A stretch of 64,000 nt of DNA from the NCBI GenBank assembly GCA_964035015.1, contig OZ036001.1:16543611-16607610 (forward strand). Direction: 5' to 3'. The DNA comes from Corallium rubrum (taxonomy: Eukaryota > Cnidaria > Anthozoa > Scleralcyonacea > Coralliidae). The position numbers were made by a program, and so were the translations under genes. Shown here one piece after another: positions 11,143 to 19,957 of the stretch. Each line of letters opens with the position of its first letter. The first letter of the stretch is position 1. The notes under the pieces are model-generated. The model saw only the letters and a list, made by a program, of their open reading frames with translations. It did no database searches and was not told where the DNA came from.

Positions 11143-12196
11143 TTTCAACAAAACACCAAAGCAGATAGAGAATATCAAGAAAGATATATGCGCAACCTTT
11201 AACGAACACAACCTCAAAATAACTATCGAAGCTAACAAAAAATCCGTCGACTTCCTAGACATCACACTAAAACTCACATCCGGCTCCTACAAACCATTCT
11301 CCAAACCAAATAACATCCCACAATATATTAACCGCCAAAGCAACCATCCTCCTTCAATAATACGCAACATCCCAGAAGCAATAAATAAGAGACTGTCCGA
11401 CCTGTCATCTGACGAACAATCCTTCAATGCAGCCATTCCACCCTACCAAGAAGCGCTCAAGAAAAGTGGATACGACCACACACTGAAGTTTCAACACGAA
11501 CCCGTCAACCCCAGGCCAACAAGAAACAGAAACAGAAAAATTATATGGTTCAACCCTCCTTACAACTCAAATGTCTCCACCAACATTGGCCACAAGTTCT
11601 TGCAACTAATTAACCAATGCTTCCCGGAAAACCATACGCTGAATAAAATTTTTAATCGAAACACCCTTAAACTAAGTTATAGTTGCATGCCAAATGTAGA
11701 AAACATAATCTCCACTCACAACAAACTTAACCTGAAGAAGGAACCCGTGCAGAATACCGCAACCAGAGAAAAGAATTGTAACTGCCGACAACAAAACCTT
11801 TGTCCACTTAACGGCAACTGCCTCACCAAAGGAATCGTCTACCAAGCTACAGTGCACACCAGAAACGACAACAAAGAAGAATCGTACGTAGGCCTAACAG
11901 AAAATGCCTTCAAAACAAGATACGCGAACCACCTAACCTCATTCAGAAACGAAAAGCACAAATCGGCCACCGAACTAAGCAAGCATATATGGAAACTAAA
12001 GAACTCTAACATTAAATTTGATATGAAATGGAAAATAATTAAGAAGTGTAAAACGTACTCTAACGCTACCAAGCGCTGTAACCTATGCTTGTACGAAAAA
12101 TTTATTATCATTTACCACCCTGAACTATGTTCTCTAAATAACAGAAACGAACTCGTATCAACTTGTAGACACCGCAGAAAACATTTAGCTGGTTGA
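11129..12196 (+). pseudogene. 5'-truncated Penelope-like element (RT thumb, linker and GIY-YIG)
   Basis: A 355-codon frame without internal stops. Family homology starts at about 11143, after the inverted arm (KTPKQIENIKKDICATFNE), downstream of where the YxDD motif would lie, so the catalytic RT core is absent. It keeps SVDFLDITLKL, the linker IIWFNPPYNSNVSTNIG, Cys-rich NCRQQNLCPLNGNC and the endonuclease signature GIVYQATV ... SYVGLTENAFKTRYANH. It belongs to the same family as 3664-5815 but is less decayed. The open frame suggests recent insertion; without the RT core it cannot move by itself. Confidence 0.88.
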
Positions 12197-12271
12197 CAGC
12201 CGCATACCATTTTCATAATTAATTATTCAAACATGTAAATACGTCATAGATCAACACATATTAAGTTTCTC

Positions 12272-12390
12272 GCGTGTAACAACAACCGCAGTATTCACCT
12301 GATGAGTGTGGCAAGTATTACTTGCCATACGAAACAGTCTGTAGTGAAATAAAATTCGAATGAAGTAACCAACTTTGTCTTTTATTATTG

Positions 12391-12393
<3 letters not shown>
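12272..12393 (+). repeat. Right inverted arm of PLE copy 2
   Basis: Reverse complement of 11020-11142, running from GCGTGTAACAACAACCG to TTATTATTGTTAT, then a (TA)n tract. It carries a plus-strand hammerhead. Confidence 0.9.
12294..12348 (+). ncRNA. Hammerhead ribozyme in right PLE arm
   Basis: Stem I TTCAC (12294-12298) pairs with GTGAA (12344-12348). The core is CTGATGA (12299-12305). Stem II is GTGTGGCAAG/CTTGCCATAC, ten pairs with one G-U, loop TATTA. GAA is at 12331-12333; stem III is ACA/TGT with loop GTC; predicted cleavage follows A12343. All conserved core positions are present. PLE terminal repeats are a known host of such motifs; activity is inferred. Confidence 0.92.

Positions 12394-12463
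<70 letters not shown>
12391..12463. repeat. (TA)n microsatellite
   Basis: About 70 bases of pure TA directly after the PLE arm. PLEs and other hammerhead elements in this window repeatedly abut TA tracts. Confidence 0.95.
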
Positions 12464-12468
<5 letters not shown>

Positions 12469-12539
12469 TTCTTTGAACGTTTTCATGGCGATAAAGTAAT
12501 ATAAATAAGTTTTGTGGAAACACCACGCAAAATATTTCT

Positions 12540-12583
12540 TTGCTAAGCTTTCGGCCTGTTGACTCAGGCCATCATCAGAGCAA
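12540..12583 (-). ncRNA. Hammerhead ribozyme downstream of PLE copy 3
   Basis: On the minus strand: stem I UUGCU/AGCAA (five perfect pairs), CUGAUGA (complement of 12572-12578), stem II GGCCUG/CAGGCC with a six-base loop after an extra U, GAA, then AGCU followed by U. Stem III has only two pairs with no loop (palindrome AGCU), the short type reported for PLE hammerheads that may act as dimers. It lies 3' of the minus-strand PLE frame. Confidence 0.85.
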
Positions 12584-12691
12584 TGACAACAAGTTGTTGG
12601 CTCACGTCATTTATAAACTAAGCAACTGATCAATTAAATCACGTAAGAATACAATGGCGTATCACGTTAATTTATTAATTAGAAAACAAAA

Positions 12692-14542
12692 TCAAGAATG
12701 TTCTCCGAATAGGGCACGCCACGTGCTATTTAATGGCTGTCCCTCCTGAGAAATAGTGTGATGTTTGGCGATCTCAATGGATTCTCTAGTTCTTCGCGTG
12801 AAGTATTGCTTGTCGCTGGCTAAGAGTGATGACTCTTCCCATTTAACACGATGGTCATACTTCCAAGCGTGTTTGGCAACAGCAGACTTTTCTTGTTGCG
12901 CTTTTATGCAACATGTCTTGTGTTCCTTCAGGCGAGTTGAGAGATTCCTTCCCGTTTCTCCGATGTATACCAAGCCGCACTCACAAGGAATGCGATACAC
13001 TCCAGGCTTAGATAAGCTATCCACTTCATCTTTATGTGTGAAAAGTACCTTGAACAATTTGTGCTGACTACTGTGAAATACCTTCATACCAGCACGATTT
13101 AGAATCCTCTCAATCTTGTGAGATGCTGGTCCGATATACGGAAGAGAAACTGAAGGTGGTTCTTGCTGGGGCTGTGTATTCGGCTCTGGATGTACCGAAG
13201 GAGTCATAGAAGCTTGAATCATCTTCCCAGGGAAACCGTTGTTAGTTAAAACCAACTTAAGGTGATCTAATTCTTCCTGAAGATGTTCTTCGTCGCAAAT
13301 TGTTCGCGCTCGATGAACGAGAGTTTTGCACACAGATGATTTAATACTTGGATGATGGAATGAAGTGTAGTTAAGGTATCTGTCAGTGTGTGTTGGTTTT
13401 CGATACACAGTATGACTTAAAGTCCCATCTGATTTAACGGAAAGCCAAACGTCCAAGAATGGGATAGATTTGTCTTGATTTTGTAATTCCATCGTGAATT
13501 TGATTGAAGGATGTATGCTGTTAAGGTGGTCAAGAAAATTAGACAAAGCATTCAAACTATGTGACCAGGTACTTAGCGTATCATCAACATAACGTTTCCA
13601 CATACCTGGTTTTAACGGGGCAGTTGCAAGAGCCTTCTTCTCAAATTCCTCCATGTATAGGTTAGCCATGATTGGAGACAAAGGGGAACCCATTGCTGCT
13701 CCAGTAGTTTGTTCGAAAAATCTGTTCCGCCATTGAAAACAAGCTGAATTTAGGCACAGCGTTAACAGTTCATAGACCTGATCTGCAGAAAGATTCGTTC
13801 TTGTAGCGAGCGTTTTATCTATTAGAAGTCTTTCTTTCGCAATCAGGCACGCTTCTTCAATGGGAACATTCGTAAACAAACTAACAACATCAAAACTAAC
13901 TAATATCTCATCATTAGACAACTTAAGTGTCTTAATTTCAAGGACAAATTCCTTAGAATTTAATACATGGTGAATGGACTTACCAACCAAAGGCTTCAAA
14001 ACAGTAGCAAGATATTGTGCTAAGGCGTATGTTGGAGAGCCTCGTGAAGCCACAATTGGACGAAATGGGACATTCGTTTTATGAATCTTTGGAAGACCAT
14101 AAAATTTAGGACACACTGAAGCAGAAGGGCGTAAACGTCGGTAGAGGTTTTTAGGTAAACTTTCCATCTTACAAAGTTCTAACAATTTACTAGAAACCTT
14201 ACGTTCAATGCTAGGTGTCGGATCACGTTTTAACTCTCTATAAGTTGGAGTATCTAAGAGAGCACTTACCTTGTTGTTATATTCTTCATGATCTAAAACA
14301 ACAGTAGCATTACCCTTATCTGCTTTTAAAATATGTACTGACTTATCTGCTCTTAGGTTTGATAAGGCAATCTTTTCTTCTTTCCTAAGATTGCTTTGCG
14401 GTAGCTTGGCTAGGCGGATTGTTTCAGCAACTTGGACTCGAATGTTGTTGGCAGTTTCACTCGGTAGGAAATACAGTTTAGGTTCAAGTTGTTGAACAAT
14501 TTCTTCCTTTGGTATAGATCTTGGCACTACCGCAAAATTCAA
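12692..14542 (-). CDS. Penelope-like retroelement protein, reverse transcriptase plus GIY-YIG, intact frame
   Basis: A 616-codon uninterrupted frame of a retroelement enzyme that would copy its own RNA and nick target DNA. N-terminal half: KADKGNATVVLD, FYGLPKIHK, RPIVASRGSPTYALAQYLA. Palm: SFDVVSLFTNVPI, GAAMGSPLSPIMANLY and catalytic KRYVDDTLS. Then IPFLDVWLSV and YRKPTHTDRYLNYTSFHHP. C-terminal GIY-YIG nuclease at about residues 510-590: GVYRIPCECGLVYIGETGRN with Arg in TRLKEH. PLE proteins are often longer at the N-terminus, and the 5' end here turns into an inverted duplication (14551-14628), so the start may be truncated. It is a different lineage from copies 1 and 2. No frameshift is seen, so recent mobility is possible. 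Confidence 0.93.
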   Translation of the reverse strand: MNFAVVPRSIPKEEIVQQLEPKLYFLPSETANNIRVQVAETIRLAKLPQSNLRKEEKIALSNLRADKSVHILKADKGNATVVLDHEEYNNKVSALLDTPTYRELKRDPTPSIERKVSSKLLELCKMESLPKNLYRRLRPSASVCPKFYGLPKIHKTNVPFRPIVASRGSPTYALAQYLATVLKPLVGKSIHHVLNSKEFVLEIKTLKLSNDEILVSFDVVSLFTNVPIEEACLIAKERLLIDKTLATRTNLSADQVYELLTLCLNSACFQWRNRFFEQTTGAAMGSPLSPIMANLYMEEFEKKALATAPLKPGMWKRYVDDTLSTWSHSLNALSNFLDHLNSIHPSIKFTMELQNQDKSIPFLDVWLSVKSDGTLSHTVYRKPTHTDRYLNYTSFHHPSIKSSVCKTLVHRARTICDEEHLQEELDHLKLVLTNNGFPGKMIQASMTPSVHPEPNTQPQQEPPSVSLPYIGPASHKIERILNRAGMKVFHSSQHKLFKVLFTHKDEVDSLSKPGVYRIPCECGLVYIGETGRNLSTRLKEHKTCCIKAQQEKSAVAKHAWKYDHRVKWEESSLLASDKQYFTRRTRESIEIAKHHTISQEGQPLNSTWRALFGEHS

Positions 14543-14550
14543 ACCCAGAG

Positions 14551-14628
14551 AAACCGAGTGAAACTGTCAACAACATTCAAACCTAGTGAAACTGCCAACA
14601 ACATTCGAGTCCAAGTTGCTGAAACAAT
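14551..14628 (+). repeat. Inverted microduplication at the PLE copy 3 5' end
   Basis: 14586-14628 (GTGAAACTGCCAACAACATT ...) is the exact reverse complement of 14418-14460 inside the PLE frame, and a shorter diverged tandem copy sits at 14562-14584. This looks like a rearranged 5' end made during insertion. It places a copy of the same PLE codons on the opposite strand. Confidence 0.85.
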
Positions 14629-15297
14629 TTTCCTTTTAACTCACTGTGGTTCTGACACACCACCCGACACTATTTTTCATGACTGCTGTGATGTCTGCTG
14701 TAGGGAATGCAAGTGCTCGTGCTTTTGCCTTGATCAGTGCACTTGTATTGCCAGATGTTCTGAAGTTGAAAATATGTCAGTGATGGAGACACATTTAAAG
14801 TCTATGAAGGAAAGTTGTGAAACACAAGACTAAGGAAATGTTAATAATGTATCGCAGAGTGGTATAAAGAAGTTACAACATGATCTTTTAACATATAGAT
14901 CAGGATTAGCCAAAAAAAGCAACCAGGGAAGTAAGTTAAACCTTCTAACAAGCATTGATGTCACTACTGGCTATAGCATAAGTCTTATCAACCAAGTTAT
15001 CAAGAACATAAATAACATCAGGGATGAACAGTATCTAAAAGAACATTTTGCATTCTTTTCAGATGAGCATGTACAAGCAACATGGGCTTTTGTGTGCCCT
15101 GTGCTTAATAATCCTGATTCAGATCAGGATACTAGTACCTGTAATGATACAGGTAATCTAAGTGTTACAGTTCATTCTAACAGTTCCGATGACTCTGATA
15201 ACTGTAACTTGTCTTGTAGCAGCAGCAGCAGCAGCAGCAGTTGCTGTGAAAGCATTGTTTTACAAAGTTCTAGTCATGAAAACTCTGATTATACTTG
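14629..15297 (+). pseudogene. Cysteine-rich C-terminal fragment of an unknown multicopy gene
   Basis: Frame from the PLE boundary: FHDCCDVCCRECKCSCFC, then helical sequence, one stop at 14831, then continued coding through EHFAFFSDEHVQATWAFV to a Ser/Cys-rich tail ending at 15297 (a TCT/AGC run codes about 14 serines). Dense CxxC motifs suggest a zinc-binding region like the C-terminal tails of RecQ-like helicases, but I cannot assign a family with confidence. The upstream part is not next to it because PLE copy 3 ends exactly at its edge, so the gene was probably interrupted. Confidence 0.5.
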
Positions 15298-16138
15298 AAT
15301 TTTACAACTTATAGTATTATAATACATGTGTCAGAGAAATTCACTATGTACATTAATTGCATTTACGCCATTTAATACTAGTAACTTAATTGATTGTCAA
15401 AATTACAATATCACATTACAATGGGTGACTTGCACTAAGAGGTCACATGATCATAATCATTTTAAAATAGCAGGTATACTGTATAATTATAACTCTATAA
15501 AACGGATATAGCATGGTTTTCAAGTAAAATTTCAGAATTTTCATTTCCAAAACTTGCATTATCTTAGAAAGAAACAGCGGTATTGTTACTGGTCACATGA
15601 CTATAAATATTTCACACTGTATAAAATATTCTTCAAAAGCAAGTCTTTCACTCAAATTACAAGGAACATGTAACAAGTCAGTTTGATATTGTTCATATCA
15701 AGTTTTAGCAGTAGTTATAACTTATAACCATTCATAGTATCTAAATGTATTTTGATTTTTGCCACCATGTTCCATGACAAATATGTGTCATCCAACATAG
15801 TGGCCAAAAACAAAATGTGTTTTGATCATGCTAAACGTTATTTGTTTCTGCTAAAAATCGACATGCTCGATACCAAACCATTTTTCTACATGTTTGTTGT
15901 CAGAGGTTGACTGTATTTTTTAAATTGCTTTTGAAGAAGATTCTACAGGTACATATATGAATTTATTTAAGTGACATGACCAGCTACTCACTGTTTTCTC
16001 TAAGACAATGCAATACCAACCTATATCTGTTTATAAGGTTATAATCCCATACCAGCTATTTTAAGAGTATTGAGGTCACATGACTTCTTAGTGTAAGTCG
16101 CCTTAATACATAATTATAATATTCATTACACTGTGACA
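15298..16138. other. Gene-free spacer with three GGTCACATGA words
   Basis: No credible frame. The ten-base word GGTCACATGA occurs exactly at 15441, 15591 and 16074, an unusual recurrence in 640 bases that contains the E-box CACATG. Whether it is regulatory is unknown. Confidence 0.6.
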
Positions 16139-16757
16139 TTACTTATAATAGTGTTTTTGACTGAATTTCTTTAACGACTTGTTCACACAAATCTTAAACT
16201 TTCCCATGTCCAGCTTGTCTAATATATCATTCTTCATAGCAGGATAAGCATTGTGATGACGTCCAGGAATGAAATCATAAACATTTGCATCTTGTAGCTG
16301 CTCAACAATGACCATAACATCATCTTTTGTTGATTTACGGGTATGTTGAGCCGATGGTTTCCTTACTGCAGTCTTCTTGTCATAATTTGCAACAATTTCA
16401 TCTGTTGACTCCACACTTCTGCTGACGCGATTAATACTCTTGTCAGTAACCTCCCCTCTGTAACTACATATATCATTCTTAAAACATTTGTTATCATGCT
16501 CCACGTCCAAATCCATAGGCTGGTTTGAATAAATCTGTCCCTGATGGTTAACAAAACGATTCCATGTAAGGGAATATGCCATCCTTGGAGTTAACAAGCC
16601 ATTCACCTGGGCTAGCAACTCCAAAGTGGCAAATGCATACTTTGGACAATTGGAAATCTTGAAATATAAATAAAAAAACTTGTAAAGACGAATCACTCTT
16701 GATCCATCACCAAGACTTATTATTGCATTGTGATTCATTTGCAACAATAACAATACT
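16139..16757 (-). CDS. DUF6589-family gene copy 1, exon 5 (C-terminus)
   Basis: Last exon of a minus-strand multicopy gene. An acceptor-like TTAG sits just 5' of 16757, followed by MNHNAIISLGDGSRVIRLYK, then KYAFATLELLAQVNGLLTPR and AYSLTWNRFVNHQG, ending at a stop near 16139. The pattern GDGxRVxR ... YAxxxLELL ... R(F/W)xNxxG matches what I recall of the C-terminus of DUF6589 proteins, abundant in cnidarians and of unknown biochemical role, possibly transposon-derived. The tail is basic (SLKKFSQKHYYK). Confidence 0.7.
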
Positions 16758-16786
16758 AAGACTTACACACAATACACAGACTACAC

Positions 16787-17259
16787 CTTATCATCTTCAC
16801 TGGAGGTTTCTGTAGTATCTCTGGTGGCCACTTGTCCATGTTGCTTTTCTTCATGCTTCTTAAGATAAGTTGGATGCACATACCGTTTTCCACAATATTT
16901 GCAGGTTAGGTTGTCTTCTGAAGGTGTGTTGAGGTCGAATTCTTGCATATGTTCATGACATGTTTGTCGATGAAACTTCTGACACTCTTCCGCACATACT
17001 CTTCCTTGCTAGGGTTGTGATTTGGTGGTCCAGTATACACATTGGTAGTTGGTTCAGCATCGACAGTAGCCATCCCAAAGTGACCTAATGCACCAACGAT
17101 TAGATAGGCATCACAAAATTTCTCCAAAAGTTCTTTAGCTGCATAGTAATTCTTTGCTGGATCTTTGGTGACATTCCTGACATCAATCAGGTTTCGTACT
17201 TGATACAGTGTCCCAGTATCTCTTGCAGACAATGTGCTGTACAAATGAAACCATATTAC
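16787..17259 (-). CDS. DUF6589-family gene copy 1, exon 4, with C2H2 finger
   Basis: Acceptor TTTTTAACAG precedes 17259; the exon reads VIWFHLYSTLSARDTGTLYQ, NLIDVRNVTKDPAKNYYAAK and GALGHFGMATVDAEP. A one-base frameshift near 16955 is needed to continue into TCKYCGKRYVHPTYLKKHEE, a classic C2H2 zinc finger (CxxC ... HxxxxH), before a donor GTGTAG after 16787. The finger points to nucleic-acid binding. The frameshift may be real decay or a sequence error. Confidence 0.68.
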
Positions 17260-17400
17260 CTGTTAAAAACCCCAAAAAAGTACAATGTTGTTGTGAGATT
17301 GTGTTGTGGCCTCGAGTTGAAGGTTATCAATATACAACATGGCTGCTTATGTTGTATATTACTTAATATACGAATCCCTGCATCTAAATAACCATATTTA

Positions 17401-17472
17401 CCAACTATTTTGCAATTATCTCTCTCTCTCTTCCTCTCCCTCCCTCCCTTCCCCTCCCCTCCCTCCCTCCCT

Positions 17473-17528
<56 letters not shown>
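17401..17528. repeat. Pyrimidine run followed by (TA)n
   Basis: CTCTCTC/CCTCCC low complexity (17420-17474), then about 50 bases of TA. It lies at the 3' end of exon 3 of the DUF6589-like gene and replaces the expected donor region. Confidence 0.9.
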
Positions 17529-17529
<1 letters not shown>

Positions 17530-17665
17530 TCTTGTGCCTTTCATGGGTTAGATAGTCTCCATCATCATCATTTGAACGACCAGGTACATACTGGTGAATC
17601 CATTCCAATAAGTCAATCATGTCCTCCTCTTGTTGCTCATGTTTTCGCAAAACGCCAAGATGCAC
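17530..17665 (-). pseudogene. DUF6589-family gene copy 1, exon 3, truncated by (TA)n
   Basis: Acceptor TTTTGCAG, then VHLGVLRKHEQQEEDMIDLL and EWIHQYVPGRSNDDDG, running directly into a (TA)n tract. From memory of the family, a segment with a GDxLT...R motif should follow before the exon 4 sequence; none is visible between 17259 and 17530. The core of the domain is therefore probably missing from this copy. Confidence 0.6.
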
Positions 17666-17825
17666 CTGCAAAACATGTGAACTAAATTAATAAATATATT
17701 TTCATAAGTTATAAAGATCTTGTTCACAAATAAGGCCAATTTATCAGTTTTTAATGTACTTGCAAATTGCTCCACCTTGACCATTGAGTGGCCAGTTTGT
17801 ATGAATATAAAACATAAAATAGTGA

Positions 17826-17907
17826 TGTACTGCACTGTACTGTACTATATTCCACTGTATACTGTATTCCACTGTATTGTACTGTAGTGTACTGTACTGT
17901 ACTGTAC
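17826..17907. repeat. Degenerate ACTGT/GTACT repeat
   Basis: CTGTACTGTACTATATTCC and similar words, a short imperfect tandem repeat inside the exon 2 - exon 3 intron (17666-18007). Nothing else is recognised in that intron. Confidence 0.85.
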
Positions 17908-18007
17908 AAGGATGATTTTGTTTGCCTTAAACATTAATTGAAAATTCAGTAGAAAGGTCATTTGGGGCCATCCCTTTCAGCTATGTACAGTGTAACTCCT
18001 ACGGTAC

Positions 18008-19081
18008 TTTGTTTGTTTTCTTTTTTACTTCCTCAATGTGCCTATGGTGTATATGATCAGGTAAGTGGTCCCCAAACCATTTCAGAGCAGGTATGTACTC
18101 TGACCATTTTTGGCCCACCAATGTTGTAAACTCTTCAGCCAAACGTTCTTGCTCTTGCACACTGGGAAGGAAGGTGGTTAGTGGAATACTTTTGATGTCA
18201 GCAATGGGTTTCTCGTCTGGAAGATGGTTTGCAGAAATTCCATTTTCATAGGCCACATACTGAAACATATGGTAATCCTTATTTTGATTACTTTTCATCA
18301 TTTCCCTCGGTTTCACGATCATATCAACGTTGTCTCCAGTGAACGAATAACCTGGATGCATGTCTTCTCTCAGTTTTGTTAACTTCAATAAGCGTTCCAC
18401 ACTTCCTGCGTTTTGTGAACTTGTTTGGTCACAAGAATTCAGTTCTGTCAACAACTCTTTCTCTTTCTCTACATCTTCTTCAACTTGTCTTTTCCACATC
18501 AGAAGTTTACTGTCAAAATCGTTGCCAAAACTTTCAAACATTTTGATCGTTGAATTATATCCCATGCACGTGTACGTCGCTGAAATTCTTTTGAAACCAA
18601 CCTTTTTGAGGCTTGCTTTTTTAAGAATTATACTTTTAATTCTTCTCACAGCTGACATTCCCTCGTTGAATACAGAAACCAAGTGACATGCGGCATCGCA
18701 CATCGAAGGTATAAGAACATCGTTCTTCTTGAGGACATTTCTCGATTGGGAAGGGTTTCGTACAGCAGCTTCGACAAAACCAAGAAAGACCGGTGTTCTT
18801 TCCTTCAGTTCTTTGTGCACATCACTCCAGTTAAATCTTTTAAGATCTTCCTTGGGCGTTTTGCGCAACAGAGAAAGATTCGACACAGCACAGAGCCCTT
18901 GTATTTCATTAGTGACGCTGCGAAATATCACCTGTAAAGATTCCACTTTGATTTCTTCAACTATCATCAAAGAAGATGCAATTGACTTCGGACTTCCAAG
19001 TGCAAGCTGTCGCGCAACTTGAAAATATTTCTCTTGCAAAACGACTTTCTTGGGTGGGTTGTTAGGGTACCTCATCACAAC
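18008..19081 (-). CDS. DUF6589-family gene copy 1, exon 2 (main domain)
   Basis: About 358 codons between an acceptor CTTCTAG (19082-19088) and a donor GTACCG after 18008. It reads LSLLRKTPKEDLKRFNWSDV, a Lys/Glu-rich segment (RQVEEDVEKEKELLTELN), then HPGYSFTGDNVDMIVKPREM and KDYHMFQYVAYENGIS. The GDNVDM-type motif is the hallmark I associate with DUF6589; its first acidic residue is conserved in copy 2 (FDNIDI). Both junctions keep phase 0, so the exon could be spliced correctly. Function unknown; family members behave like multicopy mobile or domesticated genes. Confidence 0.75.
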
Positions 19082-19180
19082 CTAGAAGAAGTATATAAAT
19101 GTAAATAGTTTTAAGGTACATTTGTCAAAGGAGCATGTAGAAATAAGAAACTATTCGTATAACGAAACGTTGAAACTCAC

Positions 19181-19711
19181 GCTGACTGACGAAGTTCCTT
19201 TGCCAACTTCTAAAGGTTGCATTTCTTGTTCTGAAGTTATTGGCAGTGCTTGGTTTTCAGGAGATGGCTGTGAATTAAGATCCGTACCAGAGGAGAACAA
19301 TACCCTCCTTTTCACAGGATTTGTGGAAGCACATGGTTCACAAGCATCGTTGCGACTTTCGCTGTGCTGTCGCTTTGTAACGCTTTCTCCACGCTCTTCC
19401 GTTAAAGTAATGGCAACGGAGGTGAATAGTTCATTTACTGATTTGATTTTTTTAACCAACGAAGCATTTTTATCGGCACAAGAACGGCAAACAACGTTGG
19501 TTAGAGCAATATCGCTACAGAGATCCCTTCCAATTATTAGTTCGATGTTTTCGCAAACGTTCGTCTTCTTCTTTCCAACAAAAAGTCGTCGTCGCGTATC
19601 TGGGTCGTTTACATCTCTACCGCATTGCAAACACAGCCCGTCCTTCGAAGTGGGAGAAAGTATTACACGTTGAAATGTCTTAGTTGGCGTAAGAACTGTT
19701 GAAGTAGCCAT
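19181..19711 (-). CDS. DUF6589-family gene copy 1, exon 1, zinc-binding N-terminus
   Basis: Preferred start ATG at 19711 (MATSTVLTPTKTFQRVILS); an in-frame ATG at 19789 would add 26 residues. It has CLQCGRDVNDPDTRRRLFVG then NVCENIELIIGRDL and NVVCRSCADK, two CxxC pairs resembling a THAP or ZAD-like DNA-binding N-terminus, although I cannot name the fold. It ends at donor GTGAGT just below 19181 in phase 0, joining exon 2. An E2F-like site lies ~125 bases upstream of the start. Confidence 0.68.
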
Positions 19712-19803
19712 GAAAACATTGCCCAGCGCTATAGTACAATACGAACTGAAATTGACAACGTGAAGCAGGTCGAGGTGTGAAACTGACATACCACGCTATT
19801 TAA

Positions 19804-19846
19804 CCCCCCCCCCCCCCCCCCAAATTATAATTAATTTTCGCGCCAG
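19804..19846 (-). promoter_or_regulatory. Poly-C tract and E2F-like site upstream of DUF6589 copy 1
   Basis: Eighteen consecutive C bases (19804-19821; G-run on the gene strand), then TTTTCGCGCCAG at 19835-19846, a match to the E2F-type TTTSGCGC consensus. It sits 93-135 bases upstream of the chosen start. Confidence 0.5.
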
Positions 19847-19879
19847 AATTGCTAATCAGATTTAAATCTCTGCAAGTGA

Positions 19880-19957
19880 AACAAGTCGAGCTCACGCCTT
19901 CGGCGTTCGCGCTCGCACCTTCGGCGCTCGCTGCTCGAGCTTGAGATCGACTTGTGG
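19880..19957. repeat. GC-rich palindrome
   Basis: ACAAGTCGAGCTCACG at the left and CGAGCTTGAGATCGACTTGT at the right are imperfect complements around CTTCGGCG repeats. It ends exactly where gypsy gag homology begins, so it may mark the insertion or deletion junction. A related AAGTGAAACAAGTC word occurs near 56197. Confidence 0.55.

Noticed and set aside
12765..13067. Plus-strand frame opposite the PLE
   Set aside because: Shadow of the intact minus-strand PLE endonuclease; no independent motif.
18360..19673. Plus-strand frames across DUF6589 copy 1
   Set aside because: Complement of exons 1 and 2, which have splice sites and family motifs on the minus strand.
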